A DNA stretch of 64,000 nucleotides from Cubamyces lactineus (lineage: Eukaryota > Basidiomycota > Agaricomycetes > Polyporales > Polyporaceae): the NCBI GenBank assembly GCA_022376465.1, contig JACDTU010000001.1:620001-684000 (forward strand). The letters are read 5' to 3'. Under the pieces are notes generated by a model that saw nothing but the letters and a program-made list of their open reading frames with translations, was not told where the DNA came from and made no database searches. This document shows positions 10,492 through 21,991 of the stretch, piece by piece. The position numbers and the translations under genes were made by a program. Every line of letters begins with the position of its first letter. Position 1 is the stretch's first letter.

Positions 10492-11387
10492 TCATTCAGG
10501 TACGTGCACCAAGGACAGTTGTTGATATCTGTTTAGCATTACAGCTCAGAAATTCTGCGTTAGACAGACACGCGGAGCAACTTACGGTTCAGAGTGTTGG
10601 TGGAAGTAGAAGCCGCTAAGCGACGCGGGGGCACTAGAGACACTATCCATGGCAGTGTAAGATCCTGTCTGTTGCGAGCTGAAGTCTACACAGATGTAGT
10701 AGAAGCCTAAAAGGCAGAACGAAGATATCGTCAATAGACGGTATTGATCAGAATTGCAGCTCCTCTAGGCCGTGTATCACAACACCCGAGTATGGCGCAC
10801 CTGCATAGCTCGCACCTTCGATATCCTGCGTACCGCGGTCAGAAACGACATACTTCTCCTTCCAGCGCATGAACACCACTCCATGGCTGAACGCGTCCTT
10901 CCGCATCAAATCAGGCTGCTCGAGCTCGTCCTTCACTCGTCCATACGCAGGGAACCGCCCCCAATGGACCATATCTTCGCGCTCAGTGGCGCCCCACTTG
11001 CGTGTGAGGAACCCGTATTGGTCGCCGATGATCTCGGCGTCAAAGTATGTCGTGAGCTCTGGCCATTCGTCTGTTAGACCGTGAATGCATAGATGTCCTG
11101 AAAGGTGGGAAGACGCGAGGTCGACATCCTATACGAGGGACGGGGTCGATGAGCCAGTGTCAATGAGACGGGCTGAGGACCTATGGGATACGCACGATAA
11201 TGGTCATGCTGGCGTCGTAGCGGTTTCTGCCGCTCTTCTGGGAACCCCGAAAGGTAGCACCGGGATAAAGACAGCGGCTGGCCTTCGTTACACCGTACGT
11301 ATGCTCATCGGCGGACGTCAGTGTTGCGTGAGAGGAGTCAGGTTGGTGCGAGTCGTACACGGCGGAACTGGGGCGTTCAGTAGACAT
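10492..11387 (-). CDS. GID4: GID4/VID24, substrate receptor of the GID/CTLH ubiquitin ligase
   Basis: Exons complement(10492..10528, 10586..10706, 10801..11128, 11196..11387), 225 aa. Diagnostic blocks in order: LYPGATFRGSQKSGRNRYD (about residue 40), DVDLASSHLSGHLCIHGLT, EIIGDQYGFLTRKWGAT, HWGRFPAY, VFMRWKEKYVV, IEGASYAGFYYICVD and the C-terminal SLVHVPE. These form the GID4 beta-barrel that binds N-terminal proline degrons, in yeast those of gluconeogenic enzymes after glucose return. An exon reading that stops inside the third intron (giving a shorter C-terminus) is wrong: splicing at 10801/10706 restores FYYIC and the conserved end. There is an insertion of about 20 residues (QQTGSYTAMDSVSSAPAS) before SGFYFHQ. 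The start at 11387 gives a short disordered N-terminus, as is usual. Confidence 0.93.
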
Positions 11388-12776
11388 GAGCCGCGTAACG
11401 TCTAACGAGGTAGTGAGAGGGAGGGTATAACTAACTGCGCAATAGATCGTAGCAGAGAGGGCGCAGTCCTCGCCAATGCGGCCGATACTACCTTACCAAG
11501 AGATGTACGACCGCCACAGAAAGCCGCAGCACAGTCTGTCAGACAGGAAGGAAGACAGTCCAGCGATGACAATGGCCTGCGCCTTGCGAGTACTTCAGTC
11601 CCATTAACCCTTCCAGTGACGTTTTACAGGGCACTGCGTCTCATTAGCGCGTCCAATCCGTCAGCCTCATCCTGTTCCATGTCTGGACTCGATGCTATGG
11701 CCGCGGCAGGATCGTACTGATTCCCTTGCAAAGAAAACCTTGTGGGCACGATCTGCTTGGGTAACGGTCAATTGACCGCATCTTCCTCGTACACGCATCT
11801 GTCGAATGGCCGATGTACATGTAGACACTTACTGGTCACGACGGCTCGAGCGAGATATCGCCGCCCTCCGGCAAGTACTCACCTTCTATACATGGGGATG
11901 ATTGATAATCTTGATGGTCGAGGGCTGGGAGTGTAAGGAGACTTGCAGCGTCCGCAGTCTGGTAGGTGTGGCGGTCCGGCTGTATTACCCTGTTGTACAA
12001 AGGTATCGGGCACTGGGTAATAAAGTAGTAGCCGCTGCTTACGATGTCTGTGAAGAGCCAGAGGTTATGCCGATCCTAGGAGATGTCTGCGACCTAGACC
12101 CAGGATTCCGTACGACATTAACTGGATGCGGCGGGAGTAGACGTTTTGTTCCGACGGCCATATGGGCCAAGCCACATCTGGTGCATCTCGAATACTTCCG
12201 AACGTCCTTGAGGCCTGAAGATTACAGCACCAGCTTGCAGCTTCGCTTTCACTCGTCTGATCGCCATGGTTTTACTGTGCCACTCCGGACTACGGGTGGC
12301 GGCGAATTGACGTCGGGTCCGACATTCTGGAGTACACGCCTGCACTATCGAGAAACCATGGTCAGTTATGGATGGTTCGTCATTCCGGCAATAAATCAAG
12401 TCTCCGAAGAACAAATGAAGGATAAACGAGTGTCAGTGGCACATCCGACTGCAGCCTATGGTGCCTGCCACTTGCCCACCACGAGTCGACGTCGCGGCGA
12501 AAGAAGGCTTTGACGCCCGAGATCCAAGACATACCTGAGAAGATAACCCCCTTACGTGAAGTATTCATCACATATTTTTGCGGTTACGATGAACGCGGCC
12601 GATCAACACTCTCCTTCCTTTGACCACGATCTCCTCAGTACGCACAGCCGCTTATTTGGCCCGCCACTCCCCCACATAGTAGACAAAGCAAGCGTACATG
12701 GCCTCCTCCCTCTATAAGATCTCGGACGTTACGATGTCTCGACCGAATCTCCTTGCTTCTCTGCGCAATCTCCGAG
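11388..12776. other. Intergenic, about 1.39 kb, with an unassigned ORF
   Basis: The stretch lies between the outward-reading GID4 and zinc finger 2 genes. The longest ORF is 11902..12513 (+), 203 codons, with no recognised motif; minus-strand ORFs overlap it. I cannot decide between a lineage-specific gene and chance. The last 65 bases hold the zinc finger 2 core promoter. Confidence 0.35.
12712..12719 (+). promoter_or_regulatory. Probable TATA box of zinc finger 2
   Basis: CTATAAGA lies 57 bases before the start codon at 12777, a spacing that fits a short 5' untranslated region. It is read by eye only. Confidence 0.5.
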
Positions 12777-14042
12777 ATGAACTACCGCGCCTTCGAGCCT
12801 GACTTCTCCCTCGGCTACCCTGATAGCCAGGCGCAGGAGTTTGGTTTTCCTCAGACACTCCCCGGTGACCCATGCTTGTCTGCAGTGGGCTATTCGCATA
12901 CTGCCGCCCTGAGCGCCCATTCGTGGTCTAGCCACCACAACCACATATACCATGGCCCGCAGCCGGAGCTTCAGGAGAGCTTGTAAGTGTCCACCGCTGT
13001 AGTATGTGTATAATTCCTCAATACGTTACATCCCAGCTTGTTAGAGCCTGCGCTGCATGGAAGCGGCGTAGCTGTCTCTCCCAATATACGTTACCCCAAC
13101 CTTCCCATCAATACGTCGCTGCCCGTGCAGGATCAATCCGCCTTGCACTATCAATGTTCCCTGTCGTTCTATCCTCCGGGTCCTGCGTCCTCGCCAGGAT
13201 TCCCTCATGTCCTTTCCCCGGGTCCTGCTCAGTCTATGGGCTTTATGCCTCACTCCTCCAGCCCCATCCAACCTCCGCTGCCGGCGCCCTCAGACACTTC
13301 CCCAGTGTTCTCCGACGCAGCGGGGATACAGCAGCCCCTCATGGAACCGTTTCCCTTGCTCATGACTATACATGATGCACAAGTGAAGGAGTTTGAGAGA
13401 CGTTCTAACTCTTCGTGCATCTCTCCCGTCGGCACCGAAGGCTCCACCTCCGACTCTACGCAATCGCCTGTCGCCGTGCACGCCTCTTTCGACCCCACAT
13501 CTCCGACAACGACGAACGAGACTACAAACAGCGTGTCTTCACCGGCTGTCTCTCGTCGTACGCGGTCACGCGCGGGACACGCGCCTTACCCTACGCCGTC
13601 CTCTTCCTCCCGCGACACCTCTCCCGGGTCGCCCGTCAGGCGTGCCAGGCGCCGTCGCAAACTCCCTGCCGCAGACACCGCGAGCTCGCCATCCGCACTC
13701 GGTTTGACGTCCATCGACGACCGCTGGAAGTGCCCATACTGCCCGTACGTTCAGAAGAACAAGCGTCCACAAGAGCTCAAGCGACACAAACAGACGCACG
13801 ACGAGGTGGTGCACTGGGTCTGCTGCGGGATACCTCTGGACGAAGCGCTCCAGAGGGGCGACCTGCCCGCGGAGGTGCTGCGGACGCCGTGCAAGTACGA
13901 GGGGCTGTTGATGGTGGGCGGGTGCCAGATGCTGTACAGCAGGAAAGACGCCCTGAGAAGGCATCTGAAGGCGAGCAGGGGGGTGTGTTATGGCGACGAG
14001 TCGAGGGGGTATCTGTTAGGCAACAAACTCGGAGCACGGTAA
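12777..14042 (+). CDS. C2H2-type zinc-finger protein 2
   Basis: Exons 12777..12982 and 13037..14042, 403 aa. It is a paralog of the gene at 9144, with one phase-2 intron at the same place, a Ser/Pro/Tyr-rich N-terminal part, and a C-terminal zinc-finger block with DRWKCPYCPYVQKN, RHKQTH, VCCGIPLDEAL, LLMVGGCQMLYSRKDALRRH, GVCYGDESRGYLLGN. Next to the finger is a basic stretch (RRARRRRKLP) that could serve for nuclear import. The start Met follows a TATA box by 57 bases; upstream in-frame Mets are less likely because they would leave almost no leader. It is likely a transcription regulator; targets are unknown. The nucleotidyltransferase-like gene follows on the same strand. Confidence 0.85.
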
Positions 14043-14427
14043 ATTCGACGGACGTCTTCGATTTGAACGGACGGTGCGGTTATGCGGCGATGCGTCGTTT
14101 TGTAATCCTCGTGCTGTGCAAGTGTGTGTACTAATGTCTGTAGGAACCACGAATGTATCGCGTGCATACCTCCACCTTCATTCAGCTCTCAGCTTCTGAA
14201 CGTCCCGGACAAAGAGCCGATTGCATCATGCGCGTGCTATCCACTCAATGGGTGTAGTGCCGTAGGATCCGCAGAGCGCTCGAAGGTGCTTCTCTCCGAA
14301 GCCCGACGGCATCAAAGTCAATCCCCACGGGATGCACGTCCCACCCACTGCTACCAGTAATGAACATTGAACATCGATCGGACGTTCACATCGTTCGCCA
14401 CTGTCGACCACGGCTCTGTAGATCGGC
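14043..14427 (+). other. Intergenic, about 385 bases
   Basis: This is the 3' flank of zinc finger 2 and the promoter region of the next gene in the same direction. I see nothing distinct. Confidence 0.4.
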
Positions 14428-15626
14428 ATGGACCAGAGCTCCGACCCGCACATGGAGGAGCCCTTGGTGGCCCTGGCTACTCAAGACGAAGAGCATACAA
14501 TGGTCAAAACGGCCCCGGAAGCGAGTATCACAAATCCGACCCAGGAATCTGCATCCTCCACTGAGGTCCCTACTACGACTCTCCATGATGGCGATCCAAT
14601 GCCGTTGGTGAACGCGGCCGACCATGCGGATGGAGAACCCAGCCCTCCAGTGACCCACAATGCCCAAATCCAACCTCAACCTCGTAACAAGATCTCCGTC
14701 TCGACGAACCAAGAGCACCACCTCCATGCAGCGCGCTCGCTCAGCTCTCACCTCGACGGGCTCGGGATATCGCACGCATACATCGGCGGCTTTGCGTGGG
14801 CGCTGCTTGGCAGCAGCCGGCCGACCCAGATATGTCGATTCTACCCTCCCGTCGCTCCGAGATTACACGCATACTGACATGCGCGATGGCATCTCTCTCG
14901 CTTACGACATCGACGTGCTGATAGAGTGCGGCGACCTCGCGGGCCTGCATGAATTGCTCAATCAGCGTGATTTTCGCTTCGCGGACGTAGCGTTCAAGCT
15001 CTACTTTGTCACTCAAGTATGTAGTCGTTTTCTGGGTTCCTGCTCCACACATTCCGAACCAATTTTTCAGGATTGTGATAAACCCACGGCCAGTGAGGGG
15101 TCGGAGGAGCTGGTCCTCCGCAGTCGCAATAACGTGCTCGTCGAGACGTTGCGTACGGGGACAATGGGCTTACCGGTGACTATCACTACCACGTACAATG
15201 TTACAGAAGTTGGTATGTCGCTGTGCGATGTGGTATGACGGCATGGGGTCCCCTCACAACGGGCACGATCGTGCAGGCGTCCGGCTCCTTCATCCCTCCA
15301 TCCTCATCCTGACCAAACTGAAACGATGGTCGACCGGCTACACCTCAACGCGACCAAAGACCGTGCGCAAGGTGGCGTCGGACAACAACGACATACGGTA
15401 CATGATCGGCTGGCTCTCCGAGAACAACGAGCAGATCCGTTTTGACGAGTACCAAGGGAAGACGAAGCCGGAACTCCTCGTAATGCTCCGCAGATACTAC
15501 GACAAGTATGCCGACAATATCGAACTTATGGTGCAGCTTCGAAGCATCATGCCCGACAGCTGGGACGAGATGCTTGCCATTCCACAGCCTCAGGAGGAAT
15601 CGAACTTGCCGCCGCCGTCTCCCTAG
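14428..15626 (+). CDS. Nucleotidyltransferase-like protein A, with an AT-AC intron
   Basis: Exons 14428..14829, 14906..15016, 15071..15212, 15277..15626; 334 aa in frame. Residues 1-95 are disordered. The core starts with SLSSHLDGLGISHAYIGGFAWALLGSSRP and continues DIDVLIE at 135-141, resembling the glycine motif plus D-x-D of small nucleotidyltransferases. LPVTITTTYNV, IRYMIGWLSEN and a C-terminal helix region with QIRFDEYQGKTKPEL follow. The gene at 27882 on the minus strand is co-linear with it. The junction between RPTQ and DIDV has no usable GT-AG pair: the intron must be 14830..14905, beginning ATATGT and ending TTAC. The GT-AG alternative would be a 28-nt intron that inserts foreign residues. 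Whether it transfers nucleotides is unproven; such genes are numerous and uncharacterised in agaricomycetes. Confidence 0.8.
14830..14905 (+). other. AT-AC intron of gene A
   Basis: This 76-nt phase-0 intron starts ATATGT and ends CTTAC. A CTGAC branch-point-like element has its A at about 14877, some 28 nt from the 3' end, which fits U2-type splicing. The U12 signals (ATATCCTT donor, TTCCTTAAC near the acceptor) are absent. No AG occurs between 14860 and the DIDV codons. Confidence 0.75.
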
Positions 15627-16037
15627 TCTGTTTTCTCGAAGCAAATTGACACATTATCTCACGGAGAACCGTGTGCATCTGCGGCGTGTTGCGTAAGTTA
15701 TATCACGAGTACCAGCACCACGACGTCTCCTCGCCCGCCCCTCATCGCAACGAGGTAGCACTCGCGATGAGGAGCGGATGAGGAGGGGCGACGAGAGCCG
15801 AGACCTCACTCACTCGTCCAATGGCGAGGGAGTCTTCCGAAAGAGGCAGGTGCATTACTGGATTAGGACATGCGAGCACCAGCCTCATCCGCGACCCGAG
15901 GCCTTTATATGCGGCCGAGGGGGAGAATCCGCCCACAACACATCTCTTCCTCCTACCCCCATCTGCTACTGGTTAGCACAGCCCCTATACACATCCTTGA
16001 ACTACCTCTTCTCCCCACTCCTCCCCGCGTCTACACC
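15627..16037. other. Intergenic, about 410 bases
   Basis: This contains an imperfect inverted repeat near 15728-15790 (GCCCCTCATCGC facing GCGATGAGGAGC) and a TTTATATG element near 15904, about 130 bases before the next start codon. Confidence 0.4.
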
Positions 16038-16598
16038 ATGTCTGTCTTCTCCGCCCCCGTCTGTGCCATCGTCGTCCACACTCCTACCTCCCCCAAGCCC
16101 ACCACCCCGCCTACAACTCACTCTTCTCTCGCTCACCTCGCCAAGGTGCGGGGCGTCCGTTGCTCCGAGGCCCTGCTCAACTCCGGCACTCTTGTTCCCG
16201 CCTTCCCCCAACCCACCATTCCTGCCGACAAATACTTGCTTCCCCCCGGTGTCATCTTGATACGCAGGTCCAAATTGGCCAAGATGGTCAACCCCGCCCC
16301 CACCCGCGACCGTCGCATGCCCGACCCCTGGAAACTCATCGACAGTCCTGTCCCTGGGCAACAAATCCTCGTCCCAGTCCACCACCCCGACGACGGCCCG
16401 ATCGCCGCTCGACAAGTCGCTCTTGCTCCTTTTGCCGCCCTCGCCCAGATCAATCCGCCGAGAGGAGAGCGCTACGTTATCGGCACGATGGTATTCTACT
16501 ACAACCATGCGAGGTGGATTCCGTACTACGAGACTGCTTTCTGGATTGCTCTGGCATACGTCTACCTCTCGTGCACGGTGATCCCTCTTCTTTTTTAG
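16038..16598 (+). CDS. Orphan small protein with hydrophobic C-terminus
   Basis: This is an intronless 186-residue frame. The N-terminal 35 residues are Thr/Pro-rich. The middle has regular-looking sequence (LPPGVILIRRSKLAKMVNP, DPWKLIDSPVPGQQILVPV), and the C-terminus has a hydrophobic segment, FWIALAYVYLSCTVIPLLF, that could insert in a membrane. I chose the Met at 16038 because it follows a TATA-like element by about 130 bases and begins the Pro-rich part; an in-frame extension upstream to 15870 looks non-coding. No family is recognised. The downstream segment is duplicated near 5364, after a similar small ORF. Confidence 0.5.
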   Translation: MSVFSAPVCAIVVHTPTSPKPTTPPTTHSSLAHLAKVRGVRCSEALLNSGTLVPAFPQPTIPADKYLLPPGVILIRRSKLAKMVNPAPTRDRRMPDPWKLIDSPVPGQQILVPVHHPDDGPIAARQVALAPFAALAQINPPRGERYVIGTMVFYYNHARWIPYYETAFWIALAYVYLSCTVIPLLF

Positions 16599-17633
16599 AT
16601 ATTTACAGACCTCGCGCGCGCAGCTGAAGACCCCCTGGACTTGGACTTGGTGAGGCTGACATTCGGTGCAGGGCGTCGGGTGAGGGGAATCCATGCTACC
16701 CGGTGACCTCGGCGCTCTGTTCCCGCTTCTCGGCCATTTTCATTCCTTCACGTAGACAAATTTGCGGGCATTCGTACGATGCTAAACACCAAAGCCACAG
16801 TACCTCTCTCTTTCTGCTCATAGACCTCAACCGCAAAACAAGGAATACCGGAGCCATTTCTACAAAGCGTCTGTCTTAGCACCGGCGAGGTCGGGGGAGG
16901 GACTTGATCCACCTGATGAACCCGGCTTCCCCGGATAATGGTTTGTTATGTGCTTTGGTTTCGCAACACGTTGATTCCCTACGTCGATTCCCCTCTTCCG
17001 CTAATCGTTTAGGTCAGCCCTCGGTGGCGTACAGCTACCCCACAGCTGAAAGTAGGTATACCTTAGCCTTCTGGTAGTACATGCAATGCTTACGCCTAGA
17101 CAGAATATCCCATGCTTCGAAGTACGAAACTGTTATGTATCAATCGACTACCCGGCCTAAGTTACACCTCGCCAGGTGATATGTGCTGTCAGCACGCACT
17201 CCCTGTTAAGTGATATTTTATGCTAACCTTCGGTGAACCTTTTGCAGTACCCTCAACGTGCTGCGGATTGCGAAGGCGGAGACGAGCCCCCGCACCCCAT
17301 CATTTGCATTTAGTTGCCGTAAGTTCTCTGCACGAAACATCCACCGTGGCATGTGGCTGACCGAACCACGGGCTTTTCTCTAGCCGTCTATCGGATCCCT
17401 CTGGTGTCTCTATGCTCGATGTGCTTGTCTGTTGCTCTCGGTGCTTTTGATTGTTTTGCTTGTATCTGTCTTTTCGTGACGCTCGAAGTGGTTCCCTCAG
17501 GCTCTGCATCCTACTTGCGTGATCACGAGTCTATCAGTGACAGTGCGCGGCACGCTCTGGAACTGATTCTATGAGTGAGTCTATACATTACTGAAATACA
17601 ACATCAGAGAGCCTGTACGATATCCCTCTGCTT
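16599..17633. other. Intergenic, about 1.03 kb
   Basis: This stretch lies between convergent genes. Apart from the duplicated segment at its left end I see no coding signal, repeat or RNA gene. Confidence 0.4.
16608..16745 (+). repeat. Diverged copy of the segment at 5364-5520
   Basis: It begins with the block GCGCAGCTGAAGACC just after the stop codon of the orphan gene and shares further short blocks in order with the other copy. It is probably the 3' untranslated part of a duplicated locus. Confidence 0.6.
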
Positions 17634-19551
17634 CTATCTCGAACCTTCCGTACGTAATCTTGCAGGCAGCCACCGCGTAGCGATGAGGCCTGCGAGCGTG
17701 ATCCCGCATAAGACCCAATAAACGAGTGTGCCGTTGGCCAGATGACGCTCCAGGCTAAGAGAAAAGAGTGAGGACGCGAGGGAAGGTGCGATAGCTCGGA
17801 CTGTCGATGCAGTCGTCTGCGCGAGCCCGTTGGTGAGTCCAAGGGCCTTTTGGTTGGGGGCACCGTCACTGATATACAGGAAAATACACCCTGGTAGTGC
17901 ACATTCAGCCACAGTATCGACGCAACACTGCGAACGTGGAGACACTCACCCCAGGACATATACGACACCACATACGCCGACCATTGCACCGCGACGAGCA
18001 CCCACGTCGCCGCGCCGACGCGGCCAGCGCGACGCGTGACGAAGCTATTGAGCGGGAAGCTCGCAAAGATGACGAAATACATCACATATGCGCACACGTA
18101 CAGCCGCTTCGCGCCGAAGCGGCGGTGGAGGTACGGGAACGTGAAGATCTGCGTGACCCCGCCCGCGAACCCGCCGACGCCCTGGACGAGCCCGATCGTG
18201 AACGGGTCGAAGCCGAGCCCGCCGAGGTCGAGGCTCGTCGAGTACATGAGTGGCACGAGCACCGTCGCGGCCTGGTCGATGAGCGCGACGAAGCCGTAGT
18301 TGACGATCGGGTAGAGCACACGCGGGATGAGGATCGTGCGTAGGCTGACCGCGCTGTCGTCTTCTTCTGCCGGGGCGACAACCTCGGCGATGACGGGCGT
18401 TGCAGCTTCTTTCGTATCCTTGAGAGGATCCGCTGTAGGTGTGCGCGATGGGCCAGGCCGTGCTTCCTCCGTGACTGCACCCTGGAAAGGTTCAGGCGGG
18501 TCTGGTCTAGCGCGACGTTTCTCCACATCTTTCGTAGGTAGTGAAGATGAACCGGCCTGCTGACGAGTGACACTAGGCAACGTCTTTGCACGCCATGAGT
18601 ATTGTGTCCCGCGCAAAGACGAACAGGCTCACCTCTTTCAGCCCTATGAGGGCGAATAGGAACGCGCTGATAGATATGCAGGCCGCAATTACGCAAGGCA
18701 AGAAATAACGATAGGTCGTCCAGAATGCAGATCCCCTGAACACCGGCCACCGATCTGCCGGCCGCGCAAAGACACCTCCAATGACCGGCCTATAAGACAG
18801 GCCACAGTAAGCACCTTCCCATAACCCACGCCTGCCAACTCAACCGCAGAACGTCCGACACGTACCCAAGCGTCCCTCCCACCGCCCAAATCATCGGCAA
18901 GAACGCGAACCCCCTCGCGCGGTTCGTGTGGTCCGTGATCTCCGCCATCATGCTCTTCGTGACGCCGATGTTCCCGTTCAGCGCGCCCTCCGCGCACCTA
19001 CTGAGCACCAGGGCCCAGTACTGTCTCGACAGCCCAAAGCCGATCATGGAGAGCGTGAGGCCGAGGAGCCCGCCGAGGAGGACGGGCTTGCGCCCGATGC
19101 GGTCCGAGGCGCGGCCCCATTGTAGGACGCAAATCGCCTCGACCGCGTAGAAACAGGATTCCTAAAGGCCGAAGGTCCGTCAGGAACAGCAGACTCAGCA
19201 GGAATGGGCTCGAGGACTTCGATTGGGGGGAGGACGTACGATAAGTCCGGCGAAGTAGCCGGTTTTGCGCTCGTCGCCGCCCGTCACGCCCGTCTCACGC
19301 ACGAGCTGGTTCACAAACGGGTATATGACCGTGGACGTGATGGGCTCCGCGAGCTGGAGGTACAGCAGGATGAAGAGCTGCAACTTCGGCAGCGGCGTCT
19401 CCTCGACCTTCTCGTCCGCGCCGGGTGGAGGAGGGCCCGGGATTGTCGTGGGCTGGATGGACTCCGAAGGTGACAGTACATCGTGTAGATGTGTGGATGA
19501 ATACTGAGGATGCTGAAGGCCAGGCAGACACTCCGGAGCTACGTCCGTCAT
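17634..19551 (-). CDS. Major facilitator superfamily transporter
   Basis: Exons complement(17634..17890, 17950..18583, 18633..18789, 18866..19161, 19240..19551), 551 aa; an in-frame Met at 19641 would add 30 residues. The order is: disordered N-terminus, LQLFILLYLQLAEPITSTVIYPF (TM1), the MFS signature GRASDRIGRKPVLLGG after TM2, FGLSRQYWALVLSR, GNIGVTKSMMAEITDHTNRARGF, PMIWAVGGTLGPVIGG (TM5), a second half starting after a long Pro-rich cytosolic loop with VLYPIVNYGFVALIDQAATV, and a final NGTLVYWVLCGITLAGLIATRW. This pattern is typical of DHA1-like proton antiporters of the plasma or vacuolar membrane. The substrate cannot be inferred. The intron 18584..18632 (49 nt) joins GLKE to TLPSV, a common MFS junction. 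Confidence 0.88.
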
Positions 19552-20206
19552 AGGGGGAGATGTGGGCGAATCGGGGTGAAGGGCCCATGCCCTCAGGTTG
19601 CCATTTGACCCCGTATGTCGCGACGCACATTTGCAGCACACTCAATGTACGTACACCCCCCGGGCCGCCCTAGAACCAATCGCACTGAGACTCGTCCCTG
19701 GCACGCACTTCTCGAAGAGTAAGAACTCACGAACACGGCGCGCGCCGGCTTCTGTACGCGCCAAATGTGTACCACTGCGAATTCTCGGGGCGCGCCATTG
19801 GGAGGAACAGAGAAAGTTGGGGAAGAGAAGGTGGGCGCGGCGGACAAATGTCTACGTAAGACACGATGATTTTTTCATAGCCGCGGAAGATCGAGGCCGC
19901 TGGGACGTGTACCGGATACCTCATGTTCACTCACCGACGAACAGACGCCACGGTAATAGCTCCGCTACATTATGTCGAGGGCGGATGGGAACTTGTTTGC
20001 CTTTAAGCGAACGCTTCCCGAGTGCGAATCGCATGCGGGGCAGTGTAGGTCACGCCGTTTCTTCTTTGGGGACGATCATCGCGCGTTGAATATGGCAAAC
20101 CTCATCCGCATTAGATCGTCGCTATCTATAAAACACCATGGATCCAGCAGTGCACCGTGACAGTGCTTTTGGGTATGCTCGGTAGTACAGGAAAGAAGCC
20201 TGCCAC
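19552..20206. other. Intergenic, about 655 bases
   Basis: Upstream region of the MFS gene and 3' flank of ILV5. The frames here lack features. Confidence 0.4.
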
Positions 20207-21663
20207 TTAAGACTGACGATCGGGGCGCAGAGAACGCACGACCTTGCCTGCGGACACCTTGAGTACACAATTCCTCACACTGAGCTAGAAGATACCACAT
20301 ACCCGCTCTCCAGATCTCCTGCTCATCGATCTCCTTGAGCTCCTTCGCGAGATCCTCACGGTACGTCTTGCGGCCGTTGAACTCCAAGCTACGGCGGGTC
20401 TCAGTGCCGTTCTTCACGCTCTCATAGAGACGCTCGAAGACCGGGAGGTTGGTCTCCTCAAAGACCTTGGCCCAGTCAAGCGCACCACGACGAGCGGTCG
20501 TGGAGCAAGCGTTGTACATGTAGTCCATGCTATCGGAATGTAAGAAACAACACACTAGAGACTTGGCCTGGAGATGCTCACCCGTATTGGCCGATCAAGG
20601 GGTAGAGAGATTGGGTGGCCTCCTCGACGGTCTCGTTGAAAGCCTCCGAGGGGGTGTGACCATTCTTGCGGAGAACCTTGTACTGAGCAAGGAACAAGCC
20701 TTGGATAGCACCCATCAACTAAAACACTGTGAGTCAGCACAATCTTTTCATAGAATCTGTATCGGCAAATACTCACGACACCACGCTCGCCGTACAGGTC
20801 AGAATACACCTCCTTCTCAAAGGTGGTCTCGTACATGTAGCCAGAGCCAATGGCAACACCGAGGGCGACGGCCTTCTCCTTCGCCTTGCCGGTGACGTCC
20901 TGCCAGACGGCGACGGAGGAGTTGATACCACGACCCTCCTTGAACAGGGTACGGACGGTACGACCAGAGCCCTTAGGCGCAACGAGGATGACATCGACGT
21001 CGGGAGGAGGGATAACGTGGGTGTCATCCTTGTATACGACGGAGAAACCGTGCGAGAAGTAGAGCGTCTTGCCCTTGGTGATGAGGGGAGCGACAGTGGG
21101 CCACGTCTGGGACTGGGCGGCGTCAGAAAGGAGGTTCATGATGATCGTACCCCGCTTGATGGCCTCCTCGATGGGGAAGAGGGTCTGGCCGGGCACCCAA
21201 CCATCCTCGATCGCCTGCTTCCAAGACTCGCCACCCTCACGGACACCAACAATGACGTTGAGGCCATTGTCGCGGGCGTTGAGACCCTGACCGTGGCCCT
21301 GCGAGCCGTAGCCGATGAGGGCGAGGGTGTCGTTCTTGAAGTAGTCCTGGAGCTTGGCGAGCGGCCAGTCGCTGCGCTCGTAGACAACCTCATCGGTGCC
21401 AGCGAAGTTGAGGGTCTTCACGCCACGGGTAGCCTAGGATAGGCAAAGACGCATATTCAAGGTGAGTCACGTCGAGAGGATTATCGGACACGTTGAATAC
21501 GTACCATGACAGCAGTGCGGGGAGCAGCAGCGCTGGCGGCGACGGCATTGCGCGCGAGAACGGAGTACGCGGCAGCCTGCGCAGGTCTTGAAGAGACCTT
21601 GGCGGCGGCGCGAGGCGCACGGCGAGCAGCAGAACGAGCAGCACGGAGGGCGAAGGAGGACAT
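20207..21663 (-). CDS. ILV5: Mitochondrial ketol-acid reductoisomerase
   Basis: Exons complement(20207..20247, 20303..20529, 20582..20718, 20777..21433, 21505..21663), 406 aa. It converts acetolactate and acetohydroxybutyrate to the dihydroxy acids of the valine, isoleucine and leucine pathway with NADPH in mitochondria. The Arg/Ala-rich N-terminus (SSFALRAARSAARRAPRAA) is a mitochondrial targeting peptide. The Rossmann motif is ALIGYGSQGHGQGLNARD. DVDVILVAPKGSGRTVR and YSDLYGERGVLMGAIQGLF carry acidic metal ligands in the knotted C-terminal domain. The last exon of 41 nt supplies the conserved end KVVRSLRPDRQS; without it a false long tail is read. The length is normal for a fungal enzyme. 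ILV5 is usually strongly expressed, which fits the highly biased codon use seen here. Confidence 0.95.
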
Positions 21664-21991
21664 GGTGGTTGAGAAAGAACAGCAGCGTCTGTGACTCAAG
21701 ATGGCGTTATAGCGGCGTGTTAGACGCCCGCTCCATATTGACTCGTATACTGGGCGCTTATGCAGACGTGGGGAGCTGAACACAACCTCTCTGCTCATTG
21801 GATGACTCGGCGGGTTCAGGTGTACAGGTTTACACTCGAATCAATGCCTGATAAGAGGACACACATACACCCAGCGGGTGTATATCGGAAAAACTATACT
21901 ACCGTTACAGGAGGTTTCTCTCTCTCAAACCAGTATCCAAAAACGACTCGGACATCTCCTGAGTATGCACTCCTAAGCGGTCAGAGGTGAA
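21664..21991 (-). promoter_or_regulatory. ILV5 promoter region
   Basis: These 328 bases lie upstream of ILV5 and downstream of the ThuA-like gene. No certain TATA box or Gcn4-type site is seen by eye. Confidence 0.35.

Noticed and set aside
14856..14860. GT-AG splicing of gene A with acceptor CCGAG
   Set aside because: It would need a 28-nt intron and would insert about 17 residues absent from the paralog before DIDVLIE.
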